From positions 1 to 64,000 of the forward strand of contig JAFZZK010000013.1 of assembly GCA_017615795.1 (NCBI GenBank): a stretch of 64,000 bases of DNA, read 5' to 3'. The stretch is from Bacteroidales bacterium (GTDB lineage: Bacteria > Bacteroidota > Bacteroidia > Bacteroidales > WCHB1-69). The position numbers and the translations under genes are program-made. The notes below the pieces were generated by a model that was not told the DNA's origin, searched no databases, and saw nothing but the letters and a program-made list of their open reading frames with translations. Below are positions 43,110 through 54,344 of this stretch, in pieces (position 1 is the stretch's first letter; each line of letters begins with the position of its first letter).

Positions 43110-43487
43110 ATGGCAGATTTGAAAGCATTTGCAGAACAATTAGTGAACTTGACCGTTAAAGAAGTTAACGAGTTAGCTCAAATTTTGAAGGACGAATACG
43201 GCATTGAGCCCGCAGCTGCTGCTGTGGCCGTGGCCGCTGGTCCCGTCGCTGGTGGCGCCGCTGCCGCTGAGGAAAAGACCGAATTCGATGTCATCCTCAA
43301 ATCCGCTGGTGCCCAGAAGCTTCAGGTTGTTAAACTCGTGAAGGAACTCACCAGCCTTGGCCTCAAGGAAGCTAAGGAACTGGTCGACGGTGCCCCCAAG
43401 GCCGTCAAGGAAGGTATCTCCAAGGACGAAGCTGAGTCCCTGAAGAAATCCCTCGAAGAGGCTGGCGCCGAAGTCGAGATTAAGTAA
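43110..43487 (+). CDS. rplL: 50S ribosomal protein L7/L12
   Basis: 125 residues. N-terminal dimerisation region, Ala/Val/Gly-rich hinge ([18 protein letters not shown]) and the C-terminal factor-binding domain ([20 protein letters not shown]). It is the multi-copy stalk protein. A 164-bp gap with a long hairpin follows before rpoB, consistent with the need for more L12 than RNA polymerase. Confidence 0.98.
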   Translation: MADLKAFAEQLVNLTVKEVNELAQILKDEYGIEPAAAAVAVAAGPVAGGAAAAEEKTEFDVILKSAGAQKLQVVKLVKELTSLGLKEAKELVDGAPKAVKEGISKDEAESLKKSLEEAGAEVEIK

Positions 43488-43510
43488 GTTCACTTACGTC
43501 AATTGCAATA

Positions 43511-43545
43511 GTACAACACTTCCACCCCGGTGGAAGTGCTTGTAC
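43511..43545 (+). promoter_or_regulatory. Long perfect hairpin between rplL and rpoB
   Basis: GTACAACACTTCCACC (43511-43526) pairs with GGTGGAAGTG (43529-43538) and TTGTAC (43540-43545), leaving one bulged C: 16 bp around only two unpaired bases. There is no T-tract. In E. coli the rplL-rpoB gap carries an attenuator and an RNase III site; this hairpin occupies the same position and is a good candidate for a processing or attenuation signal. Confidence 0.7.
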
Positions 43546-43651
43546 TTATTGTTGTTTTACTACCTGCTGTTTTCCTTCCCCCGCGTTCTTTCCTTAGCCC
43601 ATACCGTCGGGTTCTTCCCTAATCCTGTTATTTCATTTAAAATCAACTGCC

Positions 43652-46600
43652 TTGGCAAACCACAACAACAAAAGAATCAGTTTTGCATCGACACGCCCGG
43701 TTCCATATCCCGATTTCCTTGACATCCAGCTGAAATCGTTCCGGGAGTTCTTCCAGATTGACACCGATGTCGAAGACCGGAAGAAAGAAGGACTTTACAG
43801 GGCCTTCAAAGAGAATTTTCCAATCGCCGATGCAAGAAACATTTTCACCCTCGAATTCCTTGACTATTCCATCGGAGCCCCGCGCTACTCGATGGACGAG
43901 TGCCTGGAACGAGAATTGACCTATAATGTTCCCCTGACCGCCAAACTGAGATTGTCCTGTAACGATGCCGAACACGAGGATTTCGAGACCATCACCGAGG
44001 ACGCTTATTTGGGAGAAATTCCGTATATGACCCCGAGTGGCACCTTCATCATCAACGGTGCCGAACGTGTCGTCGTTTCCCAATTGCACCGTTCTCCAGG
44101 CGTGTTCTTCGGTTTTTCCTATCACACCAACGGAACACCCCTGTACTCGGCTCGTATCATCCCCTTCAAGGGATCTTGGATGGAGTTCACGACGGACATC
44201 AACAACGTGATGTACGCCTATATCGACCGCAAGAAGAAACTGCCGGTCACCACGCTCCTCCGTGCCATCGGCTATGAGACCGACAAGGACATTCTTTCCA
44301 TCTTCGACATCACCCAAGAGGTGAAGGCCACGAAGGCGAACCTGAAAAAATTCATCGGCGAGAAATTTGCCGCCGATGTCATCAAGACGTGGTACGAGGA
44401 CTTCGTTGACGACGAGACGGGCGAGGTGTCCAACATCGAACGTACGGAAGTTATCATCAATCGCGAAACCATCTTCGAGAAACAGCACATCAACATGATT
44501 GCCGACGCGAACATCAAGTCCGTGCTGTTCCATAAAAAAGATGAGAAAATGGTGGACTACTCCATCATTTTCAACACCTTGCAGAAAGACCCGACAAAGT
44601 CTGGCAAGGAAGCCATAGAATACATATACTTGCAGTTGAAGAGCACGGCGGCGCCCGACGAGGAGACCGCGCGCGCCACCCTCGACAAGCTCTTCTTCTC
44701 CGATAAACGATACGACCTCGGCGAAGTCGGACGTTATCGTATTAACAAAAAACTGAACCTTAACATACCCAAGGAGACGGGTGTGCTGACCAATGAGGAC
44801 ATCATTTCCATTATCAGTTACCTCATCGAATTGATCAACGCCAAGACTGAAGTGGACGATATCGACCACTTGAGCAACCGTCGTGTGCGCACCGTAGGCG
44901 AGCAACTGTACAACCAGTTCAGCCTCGGCCTCAACCGTATGGCACGTACCATCCGCGAGAAGATGAACGTGCGCGACCACGAGACCTTCGCCCCGACAGA
45001 CTTGATCAACTCCAAGACCCTCTCCTCTGTGGTCAACTCCTTCTTCGGCACCAACCAGCTGTCGCAGTTCATGGACCAAACCAACCCGCTGTCTGAGATC
45101 ACGCACAAGCGCAGAATTTCAGCCTTGGGTCCCGGCGGTCTGTCCCGCGACCGTGCCGGATTCGAGGTTCGTGACGTACACTACACGCACTATGGTCGTC
45201 TGTGTACCATCGAGACCCCTGAAGGCCCCAATATCGGTTTGATTTCCTCCTTGAGCGTTTTCGCAAAGATCAACAACCTCGGTTTCATCGTGACTCCGTA
45301 TCGTCGCGTGATCGACGGACAAGTCCAGTTTAACGAGCAACCGATTTTCTTGACGGCGGAAGAGGAGGACAACATGCGCATCGCGCAGGCCAACACCCCG
45401 ATGGATGAGAACGGCCTGCTCGACACCAAGGTGAAGGTGCGCCGCTTGGCTGACTACCCGATCCTGCCGCGCGAAGACGTCGATTTGATCGACATCGCCC
45501 CCAACCAGATTGCATCTATCGCAGCATCCTTGATTCCGTTCTTGGAGAACGACGATGCTAACCGTGCCTTGATGGGATCCAACATGATGCGTCAGGCCGT
45601 GCCTTTGTTGCGCCCTGAGGCGCCTATTGTGGGTACAGGTCTGGAACATCAGGTGGCTGTCGATTCCCGCGTGGTCCTTGTTGCCGAGGGCAACGGTGTG
45701 GTCACCTCCGTCGACGCTACCCATATTGAAATCGACTATGAGCGTTCCGAAGTGGAAACGCTTGTGAGTTTTGACTCCAATGTCAAGAGATACGAACTCC
45801 TGAAGTTCCGTAGAACCAACCAGAATTCTTGCATCAACATGCGTCCTATCGTGGTGAAAGGCCAAAAAGTGAAGAAGGGCGATGTGCTGACGGAAGGATA
45901 CGCCACTGAAAACGGCGAGTTGGCTCTGGGACGCAACCTTATGGTGGCATTCATGCCGTGGAAGGGTTACAATTTCGAGGATGCTGTCGTGATTTCCGAG
46001 AAAGCAGTCACCGACGACCTCTACACCTCTATCCACATTGAATCCTTCACCATGGAGGTCCGCGACACCAAGATTGGTATCGAGGAGCTGACGAACGATA
46101 TTCCCAACGTCTCCACGGAGGCCACCAAGGACTTGAATGCGGACGGTCTTATCCGCGTGGGTGCCGAGGTCAACGAGGGTGACATCCTCATTGGTAAGGT
46201 CACCCCCAAGGGCGAGAGCTATCCGACTCCAGAGGAGAAGTTGCTGCGCGCCATCTTCGGCGACAAGGCCGGCGACGTGAAGGATGCCTCCCTGAAGGCG
46301 CCCCCATCCATGAAGGGTGTCGTCATCGGTGCCAAGTCCATGTCCCGCATGAGCAAGGATCGCAAGAGCCGCGCCAAGGACAAGGAACTTGTTCAGTCGA
46401 TTGAGGAGAAATACAAAGCCGAGCGCGATGCTCTGCACGAGAAGGCTGTCATCAAGCTCTACAAGGTCTTGGAAGGCAAACAAGCCATCAAGGATGTGAT
46501 GGATCGTGAGAATCCAAGCACAGTCTGGGTGCCCAAGAGCGGCAAGTTCACGCAGAAGTTGCTGCAAGGCGTTGCTTTCGAAAAGGTCTCCGGCGGTGAT

Positions 46601-47476
46601 TGGGTGAATCCCAAGACTGACAACGGTCGTGCGGTGAATGAAGTCGTTCGCGGCATCATCCACAACTACAACATGAAATTGCGTGGCATTGAGGCTCGCA
46701 AGATCCGTGAGATCAACGATGCCACTATCGGTGCCAACCTGCCCGCAGGCATCGTCCAAATGGCCAAGGTCTATATCGCCAATGCTCGTAAGTTGCGCAT
46801 CGGCGACAAGATGGCAGGTCGTCACGGTAACAAAGGTTGCGTGGCCAAGATTGTGCGTCAGGAAGACCTCCCGTTCCTCGCGGACGGTCGTCCCGTGGAT
46901 GTGGTCCTCAACCCGCTGGGCGTGCCTTCCCGTATGAATCTGGGACAGGTGTACGAGACCGTGCTGGCATGGGCCGGCAAGAAGATGGGCTGCAAGTTTG
47001 CCACCCCCATTTTCGACGGTGCTTCCATTGACCAGATCAACGAGTACATGCGCCAGGCAGGGCTGCCTGAAAACGGCAATACCCAGTTGTACGATGGCGA
47101 GACGGGCGAACCGTTCCACCAGAAAGCCACTGTGGGCTATATCTACTACCTCAAGTTGCATCACATGGTTGACGACAAGATGCACGCACGCTCCATTGGT
47201 CCCTACTCCCTCATCACGCAACAGCCGCTGGGTGGTAAAGCCCAATTCGGTGGTCAGCGTTTCGGTGAGATGGAGGTCTGGGCCATCGAAGCCTACGGCG
47301 CCTCCAATGTCCTGCAAGAGATCCTTACCGTCAAGTCTGACGATGTGATGGGTCGTTCCAAGGCATACGAGGCCATCGTCAAGGGTGACAACATGCCCGT
47401 GTCGGGCATTCCCGAATCGTTCAACGTTTTGGTGAACGAACTTCGCGGCCTCGCACTGGACATCAAATTCGAATAA
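43652..47476 (+). CDS. rpoB: DNA-directed RNA polymerase subunit beta
   Basis: 1274 residues. Starts [20 protein letters not shown] as in Bacteroidota RpoB. The rifampicin region includes [18 protein letters not shown]; later landmarks are [19 protein letters not shown] and [18 protein letters not shown]. Catalytic core subunit. No in-frame ATG exists near the expected N-terminus, so the start is the TTG at 43652, an uncommon choice for so essential a gene. 26 bp separate it from rpoC. Confidence 0.97.
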   Translation: MANHNNKRISFASTRPVPYPDFLDIQLKSFREFFQIDTDVEDRKKEGLYRAFKENFPIADARNIFTLEFLDYSIGAPRYSMDECLERELTYNVPLTAKLRLSCNDAEHEDFETITEDAYLGEIPYMTPSGTFIINGAERVVVSQLHRSPGVFFGFSYHTNGTPLYSARIIPFKGSWMEFTTDINNVMYAYIDRKKKLPVTTLLRAIGYETDKDILSIFDITQEVKATKANLKKFIGEKFAADVIKTWYEDFVDDETGEVSNIERTEVIINRETIFEKQHINMIADANIKSVLFHKKDEKMVDYSIIFNTLQKDPTKSGKEAIEYIYLQLKSTAAPDEETARATLDKLFFSDKRYDLGEVGRYRINKKLNLNIPKETGVLTNEDIISIISYLIELINAKTEVDDIDHLSNRRVRTVGEQLYNQFSLGLNRMARTIREKMNVRDHETFAPTDLINSKTLSSVVNSFFGTNQLSQFMDQTNPLSEITHKRRISALGPGGLSRDRAGFEVRDVHYTHYGRLCTIETPEGPNIGLISSLSVFAKINNLGFIVTPYRRVIDGQVQFNEQPIFLTAEEEDNMRIAQANTPMDENGLLDTKVKVRRLADYPILPREDVDLIDIAPNQIASIAASLIPFLENDDANRALMGSNMMRQAVPLLRPEAPIVGTGLEHQVAVDSRVVLVAEGNGVVTSVDATHIEIDYERSEVETLVSFDSNVKRYELLKFRRTNQNSCINMRPIVVKGQKVKKGDVLTEGYATENGELALGRNLMVAFMPWKGYNFEDAVVISEKAVTDDLYTSIHIESFTMEVRDTKIGIEELTNDIPNVSTEATKDLNADGLIRVGAEVNEGDILIGKVTPKGESYPTPEEKLLRAIFGDKAGDVKDASLKAPPSMKGVVIGAKSMSRMSKDRKSRAKDKELVQSIEEKYKAERDALHEKAVIKLYKVLEGKQAIKDVMDRENPSTVWVPKSGKFTQKLLQGVAFEKVSGGDWVNPKTDNGRAVNEVVRGIIHNYNMKLRGIEARKIREINDATIGANLPAGIVQMAKVYIANARKLRIGDKMAGRHGNKGCVAKIVRQEDLPFLADGRPVDVVLNPLGVPSRMNLGQVYETVLAWAGKKMGCKFATPIFDGASIDQINEYMRQAGLPENGNTQLYDGETGEPFHQKATVGYIYYLKLHHMVDDKMHARSIGPYSLITQQPLGGKAQFGGQRFGEMEVWAIEAYGASNVLQEILTVKSDDVMGRSKAYEAIVKGDNMPVSGIPESFNVLVNELRGLALDIKFE

Positions 47477-47502
47477 GTCAAACCTATTTATCGTGCATCA
47501 AT

Positions 47503-50500
47503 ATGGCTTTCAGAAAAGACAATAATACTAGAAAAGAAATCCAGAAAATCACCATAAGCTTGGCGTCGCCCGACACGATTATCAACCAATCGCATGGCGA
47601 GGTCCTCAAGCCGGAGACCATCAACTACCGCACCTATAAACCGGAGCGCGACGGTCTCTTCTGCGAGAAGATTTTCGGACCGACCAAAGACTGGGAGTGC
47701 CACTGCGGAAAGTACAAGAGAATTCGCTACAAAGGCAAGGTTTGTGATGCTTGTGGCGTGGAAGTCACCGAACGCAAGGTGCGTCGCGAACGGATGGGTC
47801 ACATCCAGCTTGTGGTCCCCGTCGCCCACATCTGGTTCTTCAAGTCCCTTCCTAATAAAATTGGCGCCCTGTTGGGGTTGCAGTCCAAGGAGATTGACGC
47901 TATTATCTATTATGAAAAATATGTTGTCATTCAACCTGGTGTGGTCGCCAACGAGCCCATACCCCTTCATGGCAACGACTCCAGTTCCAAAACCATTGTC
48001 AATAAGGCTCTCCTGACAGAAGAGGAGTACTTTGAAATTGTTGACAAAATGCTTCCGGCAGACAACCGCCTGCTGCCCGACAATGATCCCAACAAGTTCA
48101 TTGCCAAGATGGGTGCTGAGGCTTTGTATGATCTGCTTTGCCAAGTCGACTTGGACAAGGAGTCTTACGAGTTGCGCGACCGCGCCAACAATGAGACTTC
48201 CCAGCAGCGAAAGAAGGAACTGCTGAAACGTTTGCATGTTTTCGAAGCTTTCCGCGACAGCCGCAAACGCGCCGAGAACCGTCCCGAATGGATGATTATC
48301 AAGGTGGTGCCCGTCATTCCGCCGGAATTGCGTCCTTTGGTGCCCCTCGATGGCGGTCGCTTCGCCACTTCCGACCTCAACGACCTCTACCGTCGTGTCA
48401 TCATCCGCAATAACCGCCTCAAACGCCTGATCGAGATTAAGGCTCCCGATGTGATTATGCGTAATGAGAAGCGTATGCTTCAAGAAGCTGTCGACTCCTT
48501 GTTCGACAACTCCAAGAAATCCAGCGCGGTGAAGACGGAGTCCAACCGTCCTCTCAAATCCCTGTCTGACAGTTTGAAGGGTAAACAAGGCCGCTTCCGT
48601 CAGAACCTTTTGGGTAAGCGTGTCGACTACTCTGGCCGTTCCGTTATCGTCGTCGGTCCTGACTTGCACCTCAACGAGTGCGGTCTGCCGAAAGACATGG
48701 CCGCAGAGCTCTTCAAACCGTATGTCATCCGCAAGATTCTTGAAAGAGGTATTGTGAAAACGGTGAAGTCAGCCAAGAAGATTGTCGACCGCAAGGATCC
48801 CGTCGTGTATGAGATTCTGGAAAATATCTTGAAGGGTCATCCCGTGTTGTTGAACCGTGCTCCTACGTTGCACCGTCTTGGTATTCAGGCTTTCCAACCT
48901 CGTTTGGTGGAAGGCAAGGCCATCCGCCTGCACCCGCTTTGCTGTACGGCATTCAACGCTGACTTTGATGGTGACCAGATGGCTGTGCACGTGCCCCTGG
49001 GCAATGCCGCCATCATGGAAGCCCAAATGCTCATGATGGCCTCCCACAACATCCTCAATCCCGCCAATGGTGCTCCTGTGACCGTGCCTTCCCAAGACAT
49101 GGTGCTGGGTCTGTACTACATGACCAAGGAACTCCCTTCCAAGGGTGACAACCATGTGGCAGGCGAAGGACATATTTTCTATGGTCCGGAAGAGGTTGTG
49201 ATTGCCTATAATGAGAAGCGTGTTCACCTTAACGCCATCATCAAGTGCCGTGTCAATGTGGACGGCATGGGTACCTGGAAAGTCATCGATACCAGTGTGG
49301 GTCGTGTGCTCTTCAACCAGGTGATTCCCGAGAATTATCCGTATGTCAATCAATTGCTGACCAAGAAAGCCCTCCGTGACATCATCGGAGACGTGCTGCA
49401 TCGTTGTGGCAACAAGGTGTGTGCCGAATTCCTCGACAACATCATGACCCTCGGTTACCGCATGGCTTACGAAGGCGGTCTCTCCTTTAACTTGGGTGAC
49501 GTCATCATCCCGTCGGCCAAGCCGGAACTGATTGATGAGGCCAACAAGCAGATTGATGAAATTACGATGAACTATAGCATGGGTTTCATCACGAACACCG
49601 AGCGTTACAACCAGGTGGTTGACGTTTGGTCGCAGTGCAACGCCCGTCTTTCCAAGATTTTGATGAAAGAAATCGAGGAGGATCGTCAGGGCTTCAACCC
49701 CGTGCACATGATGCGCGACTCCGGTGCTCGTGGATCTGCTGACCAGATTCGTCAGCTTTCCGGTATGCGTGGCTTGATGGCCAAGCCGAGTAAGGCCGGT
49801 TCCACCGGTGGCGAGGTCATCGAAAACCCGATTCTCTCCAACTTCAAGGAAGGCCTTTCCGTGCAAGAGTACTTCATTTCCACGCACGGTGCCCGTAAGG
49901 GTCTGGCCGATACCGCATTGAAGACCGCTGACGCAGGTTACCTGACCCGTCGTCTGGTCGACGTCTCCCACGATGTCATCATCACCGAGGTGGACTGTGG
50001 CACGCTGCGCGGCATGACCGTGAGCGCCTTGAAGAACAAGGACAATGAGGTTGTCGAGTCTCTCTATGACCGTCTTTTGGGACGTGTCACTCTCCACGAT
50101 GTCTATCATCCCCAGACGGGCGAGTTGATTATCAAGGCGGGCGAGGAACTGACAGAGGAGTATTGCCAGATTATTGAAGATTCTCCCATTGAGGAGGTGG
50201 AAATCCGTTCAGTGCCGACCTGCGAGTCCAAGCACGGTATCTGCCAGAAATGCTATGGCCGTAACCTGGCGACGGGCAAGCTGGTTCAGATTGGCGAGGC
50301 CGTTGGTGTTATCGCTGCCCAGTCCATCGGTGAACCGGGTACACAGCTGACCCTGCGTACGTTCCACACCGGTGGTGTGGCAGGCACGATGTCCGCCAAC
50401 AACTCTATTACCGCTCCTTACGACGGCTTGTTGAGCATCGATGAACTGCGTGCCCTGCAAAAAACCGACGCTTTGGGCGACAATTACTATATTGTCATTG

Positions 50501-51828
50501 GTCGTACCGCTGAAATCAAGATTATTGACAAGCAGACAGGTGTTGCCTTGTATGCAGCCAATGTGCCTTACGGTTCAAAACTTTATTTCAAGCATGGCGA
50601 CAGCATCAAAAAAGGCGACATCATCGCCGACTGGGATGCATTCAACGCGGTCATTCTTTCCGACGTGGCTGGTAAGGTGGTCTTCAATGATATTATCGAA
50701 GGCATCACCTACCGTGTCGAGACGGATGAGCAGACCAACAACCAAGACAAGGTTATCATCGAGAGTCGTCTGAAAACCAAGAACCCGAGCATTTCGGTGG
50801 TCGACGATGCCGGCAACGTGCTGAAGAGCTTCGACGTTCCCGTGGGTGCTCGTTTGGCTGTTGAAGAAGGCGCTGTGATTGATTCTGGTGAAGTCCTTGT
50901 CAAGATTCTTCGTTCCTTTGGCAAGTCCGGTGATATTACGGGCGGTCTGCCGCGCGTCACGGAATTGTTCGAGGCCCGTAACCCGTCCGATCCTGCCGTG
51001 GTTTCTGAAATTGATGGTATCGTCTCTTTCGAGAAAAAACTCAAGAGAGGTAACCGTGTGGTCAAGGTCACCCCGCGTAATGGCGACGAGGATGGCATCA
51101 AGATGTATCTCATCCCGACCTCCAAGCAGATTTTGGCACAAGAGAATGACTTTGTGAAGGCTGGTACTCCGCTCTCCGAAGGTTCCCTCACCCCTGTGGA
51201 TATCCTTAACATTAAGGGTGCTCAGAAGGTTCAGGAATACATCATCAACGAGATTCAGGAGGTTTACCGTCTGCAAGGTGTGAAAATCAGCGACAAGCAC
51301 TTTGAGGTCATCGTGCGCCAGATGATGCGCAAGATGGAAATCGAAGATCCCGGTGACACCAAGTTCCTCCAGGGTGAGTTGATCAACAAGATTGACTTCC
51401 AAGAGGAGAATGATCTCATTTGGGACAAGAAGGTGGTTGAGGATCCAGGCGATTCCGATGAGGTGAGCAAGGGTCAGATTATCACGGCTAAAAAGTTGCG
51501 CGACGTTAACTCCTTGTTGAAGCGCAAGGATATGAAGTTGGTGGTCACACGCGATGCACGCACGGCCACAGGTAAGCCGGTGCTGCAAGGTATCACCCGC
51601 GCAGCCCTGCAAACCCGCAGCTTCATTTCCGCTGCATCCTTCCAGGAGACGACGAAGGTGCTCAACGAAGCCGCTATCAACGCCAAGTCCGACTACTTGG
51701 TCGGCATGAAGGAGAATGTCATCGTCGGCCAGCGTATCCCTGCCGGTACCGGTATCCGTTCTTATCAGCATGTCCAAGTGAGTTCCAAGGATGAATACGA
51801 ATCCCTGTTGGCCTCGAAAGAAGAATAG
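47503..51828 (+). CDS. rpoC: DNA-directed RNA polymerase subunit beta'
   Basis: 1441 residues. N-terminal zinc site [20 protein letters not shown]; active-site [16 protein letters not shown] with three Mg-binding Asp; second zinc site [13 protein letters not shown]; and trigger-loop region [20 protein letters not shown]. The C-terminal jaw and clamp are complete. Last large gene of the operon, with DUF3467 27 bp downstream. Confidence 0.98.
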   Translation: MAFRKDNNTRKEIQKITISLASPDTIINQSHGEVLKPETINYRTYKPERDGLFCEKIFGPTKDWECHCGKYKRIRYKGKVCDACGVEVTERKVRRERMGHIQLVVPVAHIWFFKSLPNKIGALLGLQSKEIDAIIYYEKYVVIQPGVVANEPIPLHGNDSSSKTIVNKALLTEEEYFEIVDKMLPADNRLLPDNDPNKFIAKMGAEALYDLLCQVDLDKESYELRDRANNETSQQRKKELLKRLHVFEAFRDSRKRAENRPEWMIIKVVPVIPPELRPLVPLDGGRFATSDLNDLYRRVIIRNNRLKRLIEIKAPDVIMRNEKRMLQEAVDSLFDNSKKSSAVKTESNRPLKSLSDSLKGKQGRFRQNLLGKRVDYSGRSVIVVGPDLHLNECGLPKDMAAELFKPYVIRKILERGIVKTVKSAKKIVDRKDPVVYEILENILKGHPVLLNRAPTLHRLGIQAFQPRLVEGKAIRLHPLCCTAFNADFDGDQMAVHVPLGNAAIMEAQMLMMASHNILNPANGAPVTVPSQDMVLGLYYMTKELPSKGDNHVAGEGHIFYGPEEVVIAYNEKRVHLNAIIKCRVNVDGMGTWKVIDTSVGRVLFNQVIPENYPYVNQLLTKKALRDIIGDVLHRCGNKVCAEFLDNIMTLGYRMAYEGGLSFNLGDVIIPSAKPELIDEANKQIDEITMNYSMGFITNTERYNQVVDVWSQCNARLSKILMKEIEEDRQGFNPVHMMRDSGARGSADQIRQLSGMRGLMAKPSKAGSTGGEVIENPILSNFKEGLSVQEYFISTHGARKGLADTALKTADAGYLTRRLVDVSHDVIITEVDCGTLRGMTVSALKNKDNEVVESLYDRLLGRVTLHDVYHPQTGELIIKAGEELTEEYCQIIEDSPIEEVEIRSVPTCESKHGICQKCYGRNLATGKLVQIGEAVGVIAAQSIGEPGTQLTLRTFHTGGVAGTMSANNSITAPYDGLLSIDELRALQKTDALGDNYYIVIGRTAEIKIIDKQTGVALYAANVPYGSKLYFKHGDSIKKGDIIADWDAFNAVILSDVAGKVVFNDIIEGITYRVETDEQTNNQDKVIIESRLKTKNPSISVVDDAGNVLKSFDVPVGARLAVEEGAVIDSGEVLVKILRSFGKSGDITGGLPRVTELFEARNPSDPAVVSEIDGIVSFEKKLKRGNRVVKVTPRNGDEDGIKMYLIPTSKQILAQENDFVKAGTPLSEGSLTPVDILNIKGAQKVQEYIINEIQEVYRLQGVKISDKHFEVIVRQMMRKMEIEDPGDTKFLQGELINKIDFQEENDLIWDKKVVEDPGDSDEVSKGQIITAKKLRDVNSLLKRKDMKLVVTRDARTATGKPVLQGITRAALQTRSFISAASFQETTKVLNEAAINAKSDYLVGMKENVIVGQRIPAGTGIRSYQHVQVSSKDEYESLLASKEE

Positions 51829-51855
51829 TATTGTCTAACTTGTAGATTAGTAATT

Positions 51856-52152
51856 ATGCCAGAACAAAAATTAGATATCAATCTGCCGGAAGATGTGGCC
51901 AAAGGTACATATTCCAATCTTGCCATCATCTCCCATTCCAACAGTGAGTTTATTGTTGACTTTGTGGCAATGCTCCCCGGAATTCAGAAAGGCAATGTGA
52001 ATTCGCGGATCATCATGACGCCGCAAAATACCAAACGCCTTTTGATGGCCCTTTCGGAGAACATCTCCAAGTATGAGGAACAGTTTGGTGTCATTGTTGA
52101 CCAGCAGCAAGGCCCCATCCCGCCCATGATGAACGGGGGTGCTTTGGCATAG
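51856..52152 (+). CDS. DUF3467 family protein
   Basis: 98 residues matching the DUF3467 family, with SNLAIISHSNSEFIVDFVAM, NSRIIMTPQNTKRLLMAL and ending GPIPPMMNGG. Family members are small, conserved in Bacteroidota and other phyla, and of unknown function. Its position directly after rpoC (27 bp) and before a terminator suggests cotranscription with RNA polymerase genes. Confidence 0.88.
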   Translation: MPEQKLDINLPEDVAKGTYSNLAIISHSNSEFIVDFVAMLPGIQKGNVNSRIIMTPQNTKRLLMALSENISKYEEQFGVIVDQQQGPIPPMMNGGALA

Positions 52153-52225
52153 AAACGTGAAACGTTTGCCCTCTGCAAGCGTAATGTAAGAAATACGTTC
52201 AAAAATCTAACTATAAATTGCGATA

Positions 52226-52252
52226 GGGTGGGGCATAAGTCCCACCTTTTTT
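52226..52252 (+). terminator. Rho-independent terminator of the rpoBC operon
   Basis: GGTGGG (52227-52232) pairs with CCCACC (52241-52246) around an 8-nt loop, followed by six T. Confidence 0.8.
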
Positions 52253-52305
52253 GCATACGATTTCATTATTTCGGAAACGAATATTTAAACAGTCTAAAGA
52301 GCACC

Positions 52306-54225
52306 ATGATTCAAATCAATAAGCTGTCGGTGAACTTCACGGGGGACTTCTTGTTCCGAGACATCTCCTTTGTGGCCGGTGACCGTGACCGCATCGGACT
52401 GGTGGGGCACAATGGCGCCGGCAAGTCCACCTTGCTTAAAATTATCCATCGCGACATGGAGCCGACCTCGGGCACGATGGTGATCACAACTGGTTTCCGT
52501 ACGGGCTATCTGCCGCAGGAGTTGGCCGAGACTTCCTACAAGACAGTATGGGAGGAAACGATGTCGGCTTTTGTGGAGGTGCGTGAGATAGAGGCGCGGA
52601 TGCAGCGTCTCACCCAACAGCTGTCGGAGCGTACCGACTACGAGTCTGCCGAATACGCCGCAATAGCCCAGCAACTTTCTGACGCCAATGACCGCTATCT
52701 GCACCTGGGCGGCAATACCATTGAAGGCGAAGCCGAGAAAGTTCTTGTCGGCATGGGCTTTCGGCGCAGCGACTTTCCGCGTCCCATGTCTGAATTCAGC
52801 AACGGCTGGCAGATGCGCGTATGCCTCGCCAAAATCCTGCTCCAACGGCCTGAAATCGTCCTCCTTGACGAACCGACCAACCACCTCGACATCGAATCCA
52901 TCCAGTGGCTGGAAGACTATTTGGCGAACTATGACGGCTGTGTCATCCTGGTTTCCCATGACCGTGCCTTTCTTGATCGCGTGACCAATCGCACGATAGA
53001 GATTACATTGGGCACAATTCAAGACTATAAGTGCAGCTATTCCCAATATGTGGAGCAACGTCTCGAACGCATCGAGAGCCAGCAGGCTGCTTTCGAGAAC
53101 CAACAGCAGCAGATTGCGCAGATCGAGCGTTTTATCGAACGGTTTCGTTACAAGGCCACGAAGGCGCGCCAAGTGCAGAGTCGGATCAAGATGCTCGAAA
53201 AGATGGATCGTGTGCAAGTGGAGGACTATGATGCATCGTCCATCTCTTTCCGCTTTCCCCCTGCACCGCACTCGGGCCGCATGGTGGTGGATGCCAAACA
53301 GCTGTCACTCGGCTATGACGCGTTGAACGTGCTCGACAAGGTGGATTTCCACTTGGAACGCGGCGAGCGTGTGGCATTCGTGGGCCGCAACGGTGAAGGC
53401 AAGTCCACCATGGTGAAGGCTATCGTCGGTCAGCTGGCACCCCAAGGCGGTGCCCTCGAACTCGGTTATCAGGTGGTTATCGGCTATTACGCCCAAAACC
53501 AAGCCAAGTTGCTTGACCCCGAGAAGACGGTCTTCGACACCATCGACGAGGTCGCGGTAGGCGACATTCGTCCCAAAATCCGCACCATTCTCGGCAGCTT
53601 TCTCTTCGACACGGAGGCAACAGAGAAGAAAGTGAAGGTGCTCTCAGGAGGCGAAAAGGCTCGTCTCGCATTAGCCAAGCTGCTGCTCTCACCCTTTAAC
53701 CTGCTCATCCTTGACGAGCCGACGAACCATCTTGACATGCCGTCCAAGGATGTGCTCAAGAACGCCCTGCTTCAATATGAGGGCAGCCTCATCCTCGTCT
53801 CCCACGACCGAGACTTCTTGCAGGGACTTTCCACCAGAACCTACGAGTTCAAGGACAAGCAGATACGTGGCTACACCGGCGATGTCTACGATTTCCTGGA
53901 GGCTCGAAAATTGGAGTCGTTGCACGAGCTGCAAGCACGGCAGCCGGTGACTGGCGGCGAACAGAAAACGGTATCCAGCAATAAGGAGAATTATGAGCGC
54001 CGCAAGGAACAGGAGGCTGCTGAACGCAAGAAAAAAAATCGGCTCCGCAAGTTGGAGGACGAAATGGAAATACTACAGCAGCAAGTGGCCGAGATAGAGG
54101 CCAAGTTGGCGCAACCAGACCAGTATGCCGCGGAAATCAACAGCGGCGAACTTTACAAGGCCTATGATGCCGCTAAACAAGCATTGGAAGAGAAGGAGAT
54201 GGAGTGGCTGGAGTTGGATGCTTGA
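52306..54225 (+). CDS. ABC-F family ATPase
   Basis: 639 residues from the ATG at 52306 (MIQINKLSVNFTGDFLF). Two ATPase domains with no membrane segment: first Walker A GHNGAGKST, signature FSNGWQMRVCLAK, Walker B IVLLDEPTNHLD; linker about 240-320 (RIESQQAAFENQQQQIAQ); second Walker A GRNGEGKST, signature LSGGEKARLALAK, Walker B LLILDEPTNHLD. A charged coiled-coil tail (about 565-639) resembles Uup/YheS-type members. ABC-F proteins act on the ribosome (translation factors or antibiotic protection); which subclass this is cannot be told from motifs alone. It follows the rpoBC terminator. Confidence 0.93.
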   Translation: MIQINKLSVNFTGDFLFRDISFVAGDRDRIGLVGHNGAGKSTLLKIIHRDMEPTSGTMVITTGFRTGYLPQELAETSYKTVWEETMSAFVEVREIEARMQRLTQQLSERTDYESAEYAAIAQQLSDANDRYLHLGGNTIEGEAEKVLVGMGFRRSDFPRPMSEFSNGWQMRVCLAKILLQRPEIVLLDEPTNHLDIESIQWLEDYLANYDGCVILVSHDRAFLDRVTNRTIEITLGTIQDYKCSYSQYVEQRLERIESQQAAFENQQQQIAQIERFIERFRYKATKARQVQSRIKMLEKMDRVQVEDYDASSISFRFPPAPHSGRMVVDAKQLSLGYDALNVLDKVDFHLERGERVAFVGRNGEGKSTMVKAIVGQLAPQGGALELGYQVVIGYYAQNQAKLLDPEKTVFDTIDEVAVGDIRPKIRTILGSFLFDTEATEKKVKVLSGGEKARLALAKLLLSPFNLLILDEPTNHLDMPSKDVLKNALLQYEGSLILVSHDRDFLQGLSTRTYEFKDKQIRGYTGDVYDFLEARKLESLHELQARQPVTGGEQKTVSSNKENYERRKEQEAAERKKKNRLRKLEDEMEILQQQVAEIEAKLAQPDQYAAEINSGELYKAYDAAKQALEEKEMEWLELDA

Positions 54226-54314
54226 TGATGAATGCATCACAGGACGAAAAGGATTGGCCAAGGGCAACCCAAAAATACTATAGGCCGAGGAATGACGGCT
54301 AACCGCTTTTTTTG

Positions 54315-54322
54315 TACTTTTG
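54315..54322 (+). promoter_or_regulatory. Promoter -7 box (TACTTTTG)
   Basis: Exact TAnnTTTG match 22 bp before the ATG at 54345; it overlaps an upstream TTG, supporting the ATG as start. Confidence 0.6.
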
Positions 54323-54344
54323 CGCTCTTTTTAAAACGCAGGAA

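Noticed and set aside
45119-47317. A 732-codon antisense frame within rpoB
   Set aside because: Shadow of a highly biased essential gene; no recognisable protein features.
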